A stretch of 64,000 nt of DNA from Homalodisca vitripennis (GCF_021130785.1 NC_060214.1:49165001-49229000); one strand, 5' to 3'. Counted from the first letter of the stretch, positions 47,748 to 60,026 are shown. Made by a program: numbers and translations. Notes: a model not told the origin generated them from the letters alone.

Positions 47748-48058
47748 ATGGCAGCGCTGTTACAAGAGTTTGAATAAGGTTAGTGAACTAAGATTCAAAG
47801 AATATAAGAAAATTAGTGGAATTGGAAGAAAGGAAGAAACATAGAATCTTGAATTTGGAGGAAAATGAAAGATAAATTCGGGTTTACAATAATTGCCGAG
47901 TTGGAAGATTGTAAAGTACACTTGCCGAACAGATTTTTGACTGTTTTGGATGAAAAAAGATTAAAGAATTAAACAAAAATGAAAAATTACACTTGATTGT
48001 TACTGGAAAGAAGACTATTAAAGATAAAGACTGTGTTACAATTAACTTTGTAGAATAA
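47748..48058 (+). pseudogene. Decayed right-end copy of the terminal-repeat protein
   Basis: Homologous to the ORF at 30854-31159, reading outward at the right end. The first 70 bp differ clearly from the left copy, including an early frame change and stop (GAGTTTGAATAAGG). From 47819 onward it is nearly identical but has one inserted G near 47865 and one missing base near 47955. It cannot encode the protein as read. Confidence 0.85.
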
Positions 48059-48275
48059 AGATTTTTTATTAAGATTTTTTGATTTTTTTCATTAAAACAG
48101 CTTATAAATGTAGAAGCAAACATTGAACAGTAAAACAGCTAAAGATTCGGTTATTTAACATTCGTGCTTTCCTGTTAGATTTTATTAGATTTGTTTATGG
48201 TTCAATGGACAGTATTTTACATTGATTTTCTGACTGTCCCAAAAAGTGGTCTAGAAACCGGCATATTCATATCTA

Positions 48276-48277
<2 letters not shown>
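47819..48277 (-). repeat. Right terminal inverted repeat (459 bp)
   Basis: Reverse complement of 30637-31093, ending CATATCTACT before a (TA)n tract. Confidence 0.93.
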
Positions 48278-48335
<58 letters not shown>

Positions 48336-48395
48336 CATATATATATATATATATATATTTATATACATATATATATATATATATTTATATATATT
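48278..48395. repeat. (TA)n tract with TTTATATACA interruptions at the right edge
   Basis: About 50 bp of pure TA, then TTTATATACA-type interruptions at about 28-30 bp spacing, ending TATATTGTAAG. The ORFs called across it on both strands are artefacts. Confidence 0.93.
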
Positions 48396-50919
48396 GTAAG
48401 TGACTACAAGTGGCGTCAATATTATTGCAAGGAGCAAAGTTGTTAACGTTATGCAAAATTGATGTGTGGCACTATACTGATTAAGACTTTCTATATAATT
48501 GTTTGTTCCAGTAAGAAACAACAAATCAAAAATAAAATGAGTTCCACTAATGGTCAATTTTAAAACAATATCTTGATATAAACTTTTATAATCTAAAAGT
48601 TTCTATATCTGATATGATAATTAAAAATGCATTAAATGCTGTAAAACCTAAACCGTTCAAAAAGCAAAGAAGAAAAGGCTTTTTGGGGCATTTCTACGTG
48701 TGTTTGAGACTGTTGTGGTTCCTGAGAAAAATTGGTGATACCCAAAGGTTGGAAGGTGCTGAATGTCTTGAACTCATCAGATACTGTACAGGCGCAGTTA
48801 CTCCCACAGAATGGTATCTTATATAATCTATGAAAACCCGTGGGCGACTTCCTTAGTATGCAAGTTCCTTGCAGTGTTTATAGATACAAATCCTTGCTTG
48901 AACATTCCTTGCACTAAGATTTTCCCTTATGCACAAAGCTCCAAGGGCATTGTGATTTAAGAAGCCCAGAAGTTTCGTACATGTAAAATTAGCAGTAAAT
49001 GCTAGTCATAAGTAATTTATACTATTAATTTAGAGCTCCCAGAAATTGAATTATCTTAGTGTCCAGCAGGTTAGAAGCACCAAAATTCAGGGTATTTGGA
49101 CTGAATCCGTTTTACAGCATTTGGTTCCTATTAAGTGTATGAATTACATTTTTGTTTTAGAAAAATAATATTTTATTCATAGTGCATTATGAATAATAGT
49201 TTAAAAGTGTAAACATTTGAAAATATTTTCAATACTTGTAAAAATATGGAATATTTATTTGTATTATTTATACGAGGGAACGGTTCGATTACTTTACTTA
49301 TCGTGGAGTCAACGACCCTCCTGGAAGAAATATAATCTGTACAGAGGGTCTTTGGCTCAACGATCCAGTTTATGAGGAAATGGAGATTCGATTACTCAAC
49401 TGACCCGTTGGCCCAATTACAATTATTTACTTCCTGATTTCAGTTGTATCTTATGTAAGGGTCTGGTTCGATTACTCCAACTATAGTTAGCTCAATGACC
49501 GTCTTATATACAAATAAACTATTTTTTGTGTAATTTTGGGTAACTACAGTGAGTTAAATGTTTTTTATTTTACTATAAAAAGTAATACAAACTTAAGATT
49601 TTCCTAAATTTCAGTTAAATTAAAAAGTACATTTTTTAAGACATATATAAAACAATTCTATTAATCCATACAGTTAAACCTAATCTACCTACTGTCAACT
49701 CTTCAGAATTATATCTCCTGCCGTTTGATTTGGACTAGTTTACAAAATTGTCTACGTTTACATAACGAATTTCACGAGGATTTAAACAATAATTTAGTAA
49801 CTAAAATAAGTTTTATTATACTTCAAAACATAAACATTCGTATAGTAAGTAACCTCTTGCTTACATTCTTTAGTAAAAGCTATATAGAAACAGTTTTAAA
49901 CTAACTAACGATAAATCTCAGAGGGAATGAATTTAATATTTTATCCCGTAATGATATACGATATTCTTGTAATTTCCATAATTTGGATGAAATATTATTT
50001 TAAAGGTAAATCGATGTAAAACTAAAAACTTATCTAAAACAATTAAAACTTGGTAAATTCTTACGCCAAAGCCCATACAGTTTACACGTAATGGATATAT
50101 TATTTACATTTTAAGATTCGCTCAAGACAAACATTTGTATAGCTACTCATATTGCTTTACTTTAGTTGATTTAGAAGGTTTTTATTTTAAAGAATCTTTC
50201 GGTAGATCGGTCAAAGTATAGTGAACTATTGATCTTTAAACAAAGATCAATTATTGTTGGTGTGTTCATTATAAATAAATTATCCACTTGGTTAAAACCA
50301 AATGGGTTTAAAGTCACTCAAATCAGCAAGCAAATAGTTACAACTGTGCTTGGCTGAACGAAAAAAAGTAGTTGTTACGGAGACTAAACATTGATTGATT
50401 AATTAAACTACTTCGTTCTTGGTCACCCCAAAATAAGAGTCTTTTCTGTTTCATTTTCTTAGATATAACTGGGGTTCTTTTTAAAAATTAATATTTTCAG
50501 ATAAATAAAATTATCATTATGACTACTTAATATTTATAATAAAATAAAACAATTAAAATTCAATAAAATGATTATTCTACCCTATTGATGCAATTGCACA
50601 CGAATAAAGCGTAAGCTTAACGATTATCAGAAAAGTTGCCTTTTACTTTATTTGGCTTACTATCAAAATTGCATGTCATGATGACGATTAGGTCTGGTTT
50701 TCTGCGTCCCAAAAAGAAGCGATGTGAATGAAAAGGAAGCCACTCCGTACCAAACTAATATTTATATTAGACTATACAAGTAGATAAATACATACGTACT
50801 TATTATAAATATAAACAATTAATACGTGATCTGAGCTTGAACTAAGGTACTATCTCAAGAAATGTATTTATTTTTTGCAAGAGTACGGAGTGGGCGTCGC
50901 AAGCACTAATGAAGCTCAC
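48396..50919. other. Non-coding flank with three diverged GGTTCGATTACT repeats
   Basis: At about 49279, 49385 and 49464 a (G)GTTCGATTACT-like word is followed by a (TC)AACGACC or (TC)AATGACC word. This gives three units of about 80-105 bp of a strongly diverged tandem repeat. No gene is recognised, and the 70-aa ORF at 48614-48826 has no known relative. Confidence 0.4.
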
Positions 50920-50991
50920 ACTGTTGGCCAGGGGCATTTCCGATCGGTACTTTCCCGACATCAGATCACGTCCCAAATCCTCCAACGTGAT
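50920..50991 (-). other. Candidate host exon (72 bp)
   Basis: A GC-rich segment in AT-rich surroundings. On the minus strand it follows an AG acceptor (CATAAATAAG) and ends before GTGAGC. The open frame reads ITLEDLGRDLMSGKYRSEMP and then LANS, with ordinary codon use. The length is a multiple of three. I do not recognise the protein. The acceptor lacks a strong pyrimidine tract, so support is modest. Confidence 0.3.
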
Positions 50992-51165
50992 CTTATTTAT
51001 GAAAAAATTGGACTTTCTATTTAAGTATCGTAAGATGAAATGCTACTTAAGATAATTAATACTTAACGTAATAAAATATCTTAATATGAAATCAATAGAT
51101 AAATTGAAACAGATATGAATGCCAAACTGTAAAGTTCAGTTTCAATACGTACAGACTGGACTCAC

Positions 51166-51222
51166 CCACAGGTGGAGCTTCGGTGGCGCCACCCCCCATT
51201 TCTTCCAAATATTGAGAATTAC
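51166..51222 (-). other. Candidate 57-bp host microexon
   Basis: On the minus strand, GTACTTTCTTCAG precedes the segment and GTGAGTCC follows it, both good splice-site matches. One phase encodes NSQYLEEMGGGATEAPPV, which looks like a real linker. Another phase is also open and would be the one in register with the candidate exon at 50920-50991. GC content is far above its surroundings. The gene is not identified. Confidence 0.35.
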
Positions 51223-52742
51223 CTGAAGAAAGTACCCAAAATAAGCTCAGATTACGCATAAACTTGTAATTTCTATCTTTAACTTTAACTTTACACTAGA
51301 AACATTTTAATGATAACCTAATCTAAACTTACTTATACCGATTAATAAAAATTACTATATAGGGACACAATTGTCTCCTTGACGCCAACGCTTCCTTTTG
51401 TGAGACAGGAAAAAGAAACGATTGTCATAATGATATGTAATTTTATATGGCAAATAAAGTCTGATCTTCCTATTCTAGTTTATTTGGTTCCCAGTAAGAA
51501 CAACTCTCCCAAAAATAGTGAAGGCAATACCATAGTACCAAACATTTTTACTGGTTCCGGTGATGGTTCTGGGAATGTGGGAATGTGCGTTTCTGGTATG
51601 AATCAATTATATTTCTGACAGGGTTGCCATAGTTAAATTTTTATTATTGTCCAGGTCAATCGAAATATATACCAACTAAAAACCTAATTACTTACTTTCG
51701 TTTCCTTGAATTCAGTTTCGGTCTGTGATATGTCATGTACCACAGTTAGAGTATTATAAAGAGTTCCTGCCTTTTAAAATTAATTTTCCATCTAATTTAT
51801 TTACGGTTTTATATTTGAGTACGTCTTTTTACACTGACCAAGAGATATACAAATAAGCAGGTTTAGGAAATGAGCTTAGATTAAAAAGTGCTTTTTACTA
51901 TGATCAAGAAAAGATATTCTTAAAATCGAATGCTAAAATATATATTTCGTTAAAAAGTATGTATCTAGTACTTCCGGCACTTGCGTTTTCGGTAAGGGAA
52001 GAATAGTGACAATTCTTTGAAATTAGGTGAAATATAACAAAATATTCCTTCTCGTACTTAGTTTTAAATGCTATTTTTTTCTATTGTTGTCTAAAAAAGC
52101 TTGGTTTTATTGTAGCATATTAGTATGCAGCCCCTGTTTAAATCAAAACGCCTTATCACAATGGAAACCAAACCAATTTTCAGTACCGCAAGTGCAAACA
52201 AATCACAACTTTGTTATTTAATGTGGGTTTAATAACCGAGGTTAAGTGCAATTTCATTAAATTTGAAAAATTTTCACATTACATTTGTTTTTTTTTATTT
52301 TATTTAAAACCATTCATCAAGCAATGCCTTTTCAATATTATCTCAAATTTAAATAAAAAACAATGTTTTTCGTAACTTTGGCGAGCTTCTGGCTAAATTA
52401 TAAACATTGTTTAGTGTCAGCAAACATTAGGATTAAGTTAAGTAAGTACTATCATTGGTGTCCAGATTATGGAGACACTTTTCAAATTTTTCTTCCACCA
52501 AAACTTTTCAAACATTACAAAGAAAATTTAACAAACTAAGTACCTGAACTGGTCCAGCTGTTCTATAAATGAACAATTATGAAAAAAGTTTGCCGCAGTA
52601 GATAGGATGTACAAAAATCGCTAAAGACTTCACCTCAAATTTAAGTTTTTACAATTATTTCAAGAATTCCATAACAATAAAAAATGTGACTGTAGTACAC
52701 GGCACTGTTTGTTTAGGCCGTTAAGGTAATTATTAGTTAAAT
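51223..52742. other. Non-coding DNA, nothing recognised
   Basis: The ORFs at 51379-51618 and 52027-52221 (+) match no family known to me. No repeats are evident. Confidence 0.45.
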
Positions 52743-55700
52743 AAGGCCACCAAGTAGCTCAGCGATAGTAGATGTGTTTTGGCTACAATTAGTTATGTTT
52801 CCTTTTGAGGAGTATCTAGTTACTGTTTAATGAAAACTGTAGATAGTGCTATACTTCACTGCTTGTTAGGCCCTTCTGTCCAGTCAATCAAGGCCACTAA
52901 GTTAATTCAGCTTTGATACCAGTGTTTTGCTACAACTAGTTATGTTTCCTTTTGAGGAGTATCTAGTTACTGTTTAATGAAACTCTAGATAGTGCTATAC
53001 TTCACTGCTTGTTAGGCCCTTCTGTCCAGTCAATTAAGGCCACCAAGTAATTCAGCTTTGATACCAGTGTTTTGCTACAACTAGTTATGTTTCCTTTTGA
53101 GGAGTATCTAGTTACTGTATAATGAAACTGTAGATAGTGCTATACTTCACTGCTTGTTAGGCCCTTCTGTCCAGTCAATTAAGGCCACCAAGTAATTCAG
53201 CATTGATACCAGTGTTTTGCTACAACTAGTTATGTTTCCTTTTGAAGAGTATCTAGTTACTGTATAATGAAACTGTAGATAGTGCTATACTTCACTGCTT
53301 GTTTACACCCTTCTGTCCTGTCAATTAAGGCCACCAAGTAATTCAGCTTTGATACCAGTGTTTTGCTACAACTAATTATGTTTCCTTTTGAGGAGTATCT
53401 AGTTACTGTTTAATGAAACTGTAGATAGTGCTATACTTCACTGCTTGTTAGGCCCTTCTGTCCAGTCAATTAAGGCCACCAAGTAATTCAGCTTTGATAC
53501 CAGTGTTTTGCTACAACTAGTTATGTTTCCTTTTGAGGAGTATCTAGTTACTGTATAATGAAACTGTAGATAGTGCTATACTTCACTGCTTGTTAGGCCC
53601 TTCTGTCCAGTCAATTAAGGCCACCAAGTAATTCAGCTTTGATACCAGTGTTTTTGCTACAACTAGTTATGTTTCCTTTTGAGGAGTATCTAGTTACTGT
53701 ATAATGAAACTGTAGATAGTGCTATACTTCACTGCTTGTTAGGCCCTTCTGTCCAGTCAATTAAGGCCACCAAGTAATTCAGCTTTGATACCAGTGTTTT
53801 GCTACAACTAGTTATGTTTCCTTTTGAGGAGTATCTAGTTACTGTATAATGAAACTGTAGATAGTGCTATACTTCACTGCTTGTTAGGCCCTTCTGTCCA
53901 GTCAATTAAGGCCACCAAGTAATTCAGCTTTGATACCAGTGTTTTGCTACAACTAGTTATGTTTCCTTTTGAGGAGTATCTAGTTACTGTATAATGAAAC
54001 TGTAGATAGTGCTATACTTCACTGCTTGTTAGGCCCTTCTGTCCAGTCAATTAAGGCCACCAAGTAATTCAGCTTTGATACCAGTGTTTTGCTACAACTA
54101 GTTATGTTTCCTTTTGAAGAGTATCTAGTTACTGTATAATGAAACTGTAGATAGTGCTATACTTTACTGCTTGTTAGACCCTTCTGTCCTGTCAATTAAG
54201 GCCACCAAGTAATTCAGCTTTGATACCAGTGTTTTGCTACAACTAGTAATGTTTCCTTTTGAGGAGTATCTAGTTACTGTTTAATGAAACTGTAGATAGT
54301 GCTATACTTCACTGCTTGTTAGGCCCTTCTGTCCAGTCAATTAAGGCCACCAAGTAATTCAGCTTTGATACCAGTGTTTTGCTACAACTAGTTATGTTTC
54401 CTTTTGAGGAGTATCTAGTTACTGTATAATGAAACTGTAGATAGTGCTATACTTCACTGCTTGTTAGGCCCTTCTGTCCAGTCAATTAAGGCCACCAAGT
54501 AATTCAGCTTTGATACCAGTGTTTTGCTACAACTAGTTATGTTTCCTTTTGAAGAGTATCTAGTTACTGTATAATGAAACTGTAGATAGTGCTATACTTT
54601 ACTGCTTGTTAGACCCTTCTGTCCTGTCAATTAAGGCCACCAAGTAATTCAGCTTTGATACCAGTGTTTTGCTACAACTAGTTATGTTTCATTTTGAGGA
54701 GTATCTAGTTACTGTTTAATGAAACTGTAGATAGTGCTATACTTCACTGCTTGTTAGGCCCTTCTGTCCAGTCAATTAAGGCCACCAAGTAATTCAGCTT
54801 TGATACCAGTGTTTTGCTACAACTAGTTATGTTTCCTTTTGAGGAGTATCTAGTTACTGTATAATGAAACTGTAGATAGTGCTATACTTCACTGCTTGTT
54901 AGGCCCTTCTGTCCAGTCAATTAAGGCCACCAAGTAATTCAGCTTTGATACCAGTGTTTTGCTACAACTAGTTATGTTTCCTTTTGAGGAGTATCTAGTT
55001 ACTTTATAATGAAAACTGTAGATAGTGCTATACTTCACTGCTTGTTAGGCCCTTCTGTCCAGTCAATTAAGGCCACCAAGTAATTCAGCTTTGATACCAG
55101 TGTTTTGCTACAACTAGTTATGTTTCCTTTTGAGGAGTATCTAGTTACTGTATAATGAAACTGTAGATAGTGCTATACTTCACTGCTTGTTAGACCCTTC
55201 TGTCCTGTCAATTAAGGCCACCAAGTAATTCAGCTTTGATACCAGTGTTTTGCTACAACTAGTTATGTTTCCTTTTGAGGAGTATCTAGTTACTGTATAA
55301 TGAAACTGTAGATAGTGCTATACTTCACTGCTTGTTAGACCCTTCTGTCCTGTCAATTAAGGCCACCAAGTAATTCAGCTTTGATACCAGTGTTTTGCTA
55401 CAACTAGTTATGTTTCCTTTTGAGGAGTATCTAGTTACTGTTTAATGAAACTGTATATAGTGCTATACTTCACTGCTTGTTAGGCCCTTCTGTCCAGTCA
55501 ATTAAGGCCACCAAGCAATTCAGCTTTGTATAGCATTGTTTGGCTACAATTAGTTATGCTTCTTTTTGAGGAGTATCTGGTTACAGTTTAATAAAACTTT
55601 CAATAGTGCTACACTCCACGGTTTGTTAGGCTATTTAGTCCAATTAGTTAGCAGTTAATTATGGCCAGCAAGTAATTCAGATTTACTAGCTGTGTTTGCG

Positions 55701-55850
55701 AGAATTGGTTGTCTTTCGTTTTGAGAAACTTCTAGTTACTGTTTAATAAAACAGTAAATAGTGCTACACCGTGCCATTTGTTAGGCCGTTGTGTCCAGTA
55801 AATAATTAAGACTAATAAGTAATTCAGTTTTTTGTAACTTTATTTCGCTA
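52743..55850 (+). repeat. 145-bp satellite array with higher-order structure
   Basis: There are about 19 monomers of 145-147 bp (AAGGCCACCAAGTAATTCAG ... CTTCTGTCCAGTCAATT), beginning at 52743, 52890, 53036, 53181, 53327, 53472 and so on to 55504. Two or three strongly diverged monomers follow to 55850. Inner monomers are nearly identical; the edge monomers are the most diverged, as expected for an array homogenised by unequal exchange. Linked variants define monomer types (see findings). There is no coding capacity. Confidence 0.97.
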
Positions 55851-57959
55851 CATCTACTTAGCTTTTATTTGACTATATTACGTTAAAATGTAGTCGTTTA
55901 AATGCTATTATTTGTAACTGATATTCTTTAAAAAAATTTATTGAATCGAATACCTATATTTTGTTATTAGTTGTTACTAATTAATGAAAAAAGCATAATG
56001 CGAAGAAAGACAATATTGTTTCTGTAAACTTTTATATTATTACCTAGTTGTGTGATATCTGTTAGAGTATCTAGATATATGTCCTCTATTGATTCAAAAC
56101 ATCAATAACATGAAAATATTTGAAAATAATCTCGGTTTTTTTTCCTGAGGAAGACATCATATTGCAGATCGTGAAATGCAGAGTTACCGATTTCTTGTAT
56201 CACTTAACGAACGATGGCAAATGTCTGGAAAATCCTGTTTCCTTCGAAGAATCAAATCCAGCTTTGCTTGATTGCAAATTATTAAACGCATGGCCTGTAT
56301 GAAATTACATGATTGGAAACATTTTAAATCATCAGACGTTAAACCAAAGTTCAAACACGAGAAAGAAGGTTCCATTTCCTTTAAGGTAATGTTTATTAGA
56401 ATGCTCTTTTACTTTGCTGTCATATCATGTTTACATCAAAATGTTTTATTCAACTTAGAATTCATGTAATATAATTCTGAATTGTATTTTAACATCTATA
56501 ATATTTACGTCGCTAAGGTTAGAGTAAAGCTACTACACGGAATTGAAAGATTCTGTGTCACTGGATTAAGTTTAATTAGTGTGTGTTACAATGCTTGTTT
56601 ACAGGGATTGTATACTTACTCACCATCTAGAGTAATTAGTTGTCGTAATAATATAACAATACTCTCCCTGGAATAAACTCTACGATTAATATATTGTTTT
56701 CCAAAGAGTGAAAATTCTCTACTTTATAGATTAAGGCACGCTTGCGTGGCTGACAAAGATGACAAGATTGTTGTTTCATCACTCGGTAAAAACCCTTTGA
56801 TTTCCGGGCACTTACTATTTGCCTGTTTGTCTTTGTTTTACTTAGAAGGGTAATTTGATACTATTAAACACATTATACACTTTTCTTGTTCAATATATGA
56901 TTACCTGCTAATAAAAGAAATGCTACATAACTATTAAAAGGTAGTTATTATTATATTTTAGGTGGTATATATTTTATTAAAATGTTTTTAAGTGTTTGGT
57001 TGCTTGTTTAATTATTTTTGAAAAATAAGTTCCCCACTAATTCCTCATTCTGACTCTTGAGCTCTGAGTTTGTCGTTAAGGGTATCGAGCATTGTACATA
57101 CTCAAGAGGATTACACATTTCACGTAAAATACATAATAATACTATTAATACCAAAACTATTAGTGTTAAACTATACTCCATATGGTGACAAAAAGTTGTT
57201 TTCTCACCTAAAACATACATTGCAAGTATATCCTAGAAGAGAAAAATTTTGTAATAGTAAATAAAATAGTAAATTTACTACTCCGTAAATAGATCTAGTT
57301 GATGTAGTTTACAATTATAAATTTACTTCGATCAGCTATAGTAAATATTGTTGGGACACGTTTTAAAATGTTGTTTTTTTCAGATACAAGCGATGATTGG
57401 AGCAATATTTTAAAAATACAGGAACAGTTCAGCAGTCTGTAATTTTAAAAGGATCAAATGTATTACTTCGCTGTACGTTTAAACATATCAATATTTAGGT
57501 TATGAAGTCATTTAAAATATATATTTATTTCTACATCAGTAAAATATGGAAGGATACACTACACATTGAATACATTTTTTGCATAAGAGAGATCCATCGA
57601 AACTTATCAATTTTTCAAAAAATGATAAAATATTTTCGGAAACATATGAATATCTAATGTTACCACATTTGTGTGGTATTTAATTAGGATTTTTAATAGT
57701 GAGTTGACAGTTTTTATAAGAATTTTACACTATTACAAGGTCGTAAAATCTCATGACTTGAGTCTTGGGACCAACACATCTTTTTAAAAAAAGGATGAAG
57801 CACATGGAGGAAAATATAGAACTTTGTCAATGAGGGAAAACCTTTTATTAATGCTAGACTAGTAACTTATGTAGGCATACAATCCTCACCAATTCACTTT
57901 CACGTTAGATGCAAAAACTTAAGAAAAGAATATAGGGGAGTTCCAAGGTAACTCAAAGG
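55851..57959. other. Non-coding DNA, no gene recognised
   Basis: Overlapping short ORFs on both strands at 56120-56470 are unlike known families. The plus frame at 56150-56385 followed by GTAATG could be an exon, but nothing else supports it. Confidence 0.4.
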
Positions 57960-58340
57960 ATACTCAACTTAGCTTATCTTAAAGTACACTCTTTGATGAC
58001 ATGCATCTTTAAATTATGTTCATTTGTGATAGACTTTAATTTTAGTGTGTTTGAAGTCACTGAAACATGGCTTAATTCTAATGTGATCTCAGGCAACTAC
58101 AAAATATTTTGGTAATCCGTGGTCCGTTATGATAAGCCTACAAACACACAAAAAAGTTAGCAGGGTAATGGAGTTGTTAGTTACATTAAAGATATCATTG
58201 TCTACTAGAGGCATACTTCACCAGAAAACGTTTACCCATATCTACCACATATGTGTCGTTCTGAGGTTTTAAAAGGCATAGAGTAGGCTTGTGTATGATG
58301 TACAGACAGCCTCGTGTCATATGTAGCTACCTATCACCTC
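57960..58340 (+). pseudogene. LINE endonuclease-domain remnant
   Basis: Plus-strand pieces match the apurinic-endonuclease domain of non-LTR retrotransposons: FEVTETWLNSNVISGNYKIF from 58049, followed by VRYDKP and GVVSYIKDIIVY in shifting frames. The 'TETWL' block holds the catalytic Glu, and 'GGVxxYIK' is the next conserved strand. Stops and frame shifts are frequent. No reverse-transcriptase part is visible downstream. Confidence 0.65.
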
Positions 58341-59975
58341 TGTTACACTCCTCGTTTGTTACCCTATCGTTTAAGATCAAGTCAGTGACTTTTCTTAGTA
58401 ACACTAACAGGGGCTTAATGTTAAATACTTCTTGTGAAGCTAAATACTATTACTAATACACAAGCAAACATTTTACCTACATTGCAGAGGAAAAGAAAAA
58501 TAGAGCCCTCTGGAGAATCAGTGGTGGTACTATGATTATCCATAAAATAATACTTAGAATGTAGAACAAGACCAGGAGGCGCAAGGGCAATGCAGATGTA
58601 GTCAAGGACTCCACCATTTTCACCTCCACAGTAGTCAGTGCCGCCTTTAGCACCCGTTGGAATAAACACCCCCTCGGGCTTTGACGTCTCTGCTGTGGGG
58701 GGGTTGCTAATTTAGCGCATGGACATAGTCCAGGCTCTGAATTAACACCCCTCTGTTCCCATGTTTTTCAGATATAATATTTGTTATAGTGTATTCAGTT
58801 CTTTCATATGAACTATAAGAATGCTATAAAAATACAATAATTTGTTATTTTTCCTCTTTAATATGTGATATTTGTTGCTTTAAGTACAGTTATACATTTT
58901 TGTAAAAATAAAAGCAGTTTTTATTTGATTTAACATCGGGTTATTTCGTTATTTTAACAGCAAAAAGTCGATTTTTGGAATATTGTATTTACGGAAGGTA
59001 AAATGTATTTAGGGTTTTTAATACACTGTTAACCAAGTATATATGCTGTGTTATTTTTATTGCACATGCATTGCTTATTGGGTATCCAAGTTTAATCTAA
59101 TCGTGAAAACTCAATGAATCATGTTCCTCGATATAATTAAAACAAGGCTAATTTTATATGACGTCATGATTTAATTACATACTTTATTTAATAGCTTCAC
59201 GAAAATGTAGTTTTTGCCTAAGTTTAATTATATCAAATGAATAAACCTGTTAAAGTTTTTTTTACTTCCCGATGTTTCCTGACAAAAAATTTAAGCACAT
59301 ATTCTAGACAAAAGAAGTATAAAATAAAGAATATAGAATTGTCCTTTGCAGAAATTTTCGGATGGCCCAAAACTTGACCTACGAAGGTACACACCTCTGC
59401 GTAAACAATTAAACGTTTGAATGAAATATTTTTTGTACTCAGCAAATATTTGATGTACAACGAAACCTATATTCTTATTCAAATTTAATTGGCATTAAAA
59501 TATGTATTGAAACATAATAACATAATATTTAATGTTTCGTGTTTATTTTAATAATTAAATTTTTAAACTTTGTTTTTATGGAATTCTCCAAATGAAGCAG
59601 GAAAATTGCAGTTTTTGACTTGCCATTTATTACAAACAGAAATATTTTCAGTACATCTGCCTTTAGAAACAAAACAATTGAAATGCATTTTTCAGGCCTA
59701 CCTATGGATAGCATAGAGTTATATATTTGATTTTTTTTATGAATTTGTTTTTCATATTTGTTGTTTTAGGTTATATTTCTTTACTAAAATTTATTCTTAC
59801 GACAATCATACGTATTTCCAGTAAAACAGCTCGTCTATGATGTTGTCATCTATAAAAAGCATGATCGTCTAAATATTACTGTATGATTTTGCTTGTAGTT
59901 TATTATTCTTATTATAAACTAATTAACGTATGTCACTTTTAACGGAAAAGATATTTTTTATATACTTCCACATAA
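58341..59975. other. Non-coding DNA with a GC-rich patch
   Basis: 58500-58700 is clearly GC-richer than its surroundings and open on the minus strand (58421-58669), but I recognise no protein. The rest is AT-rich with no gene seen. Confidence 0.4.
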
Positions 59976-60026
59976 AATGTATTAAAAAAGCGCTTTTCGC
60001 CGGTTAAGGCATCATCAGTTTGACAT
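59976..60026 (-). ncRNA. Hammerhead-ribozyme-like motif of a Penelope-like element
   Basis: Minus strand: CTGATGA, one unpaired T, stem II GCC-TTAACC-GGC, then GAAA, which is the hammerhead catalytic core. GAAA is followed by a self-complementary AAGCGCTT that can act as a minimal stem III, in a dimer if needed. AATGT before the core and ACATT after it can form stem I. Penelope-like elements are known to carry minimal hammerheads in their terminal repeats. This one lies about 150 bp downstream of the decayed Penelope-type reading frame, on the same strand. Confidence 0.6.

Larger units (their letters stand above)
30637..48277. mobile_element. Maverick/Polinton-type (adintovirus-like) integrated element, 17.6 kb
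   Basis: The element is bounded by near-identical inverted repeats that begin AGTAGATATG on the left and end CATATCTACT on the right, with (TA)n on both outer sides. Inside are the defining Maverick genes: protein-primed family B polymerase, rve integrase, adenain-type protease, FtsK/A32-type ATPase, double jelly-roll capsid and minor capsid. Accessory genes are PLA2-like, fibre-like, BRO, several zinc proteins and unknowns. Virion genes (33.9-40.0 kb) and the zinc-protein/integrase/polymerase block (41.8-47.5 kb) run minus; minor capsid, BRO and two small left-end genes run plus. The AG...CT ends, repeat length and gene set fit Polintons. A 5-6 bp target duplication cannot be seen because both flanks are TA repeats. 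Most core genes are frameshifted, so this copy is probably non-functional as read. Confidence 0.93.

Noticed and set aside
48191..48557. Overlapping plus and minus ORFs of 70 and 94 aa
   Set aside because: They run through the (TA)n tract and consist of Tyr/Ile repeats.
52743..55850. CRISPR array
   Set aside because: The repeats are head-to-tail 145-bp monomers without variable spacers; this is satellite DNA in an animal-like genome.
58421..58669. 82-aa minus ORF in a GC-rich patch
   Set aside because: Two different frames look equally open, and neither resembles a known protein.
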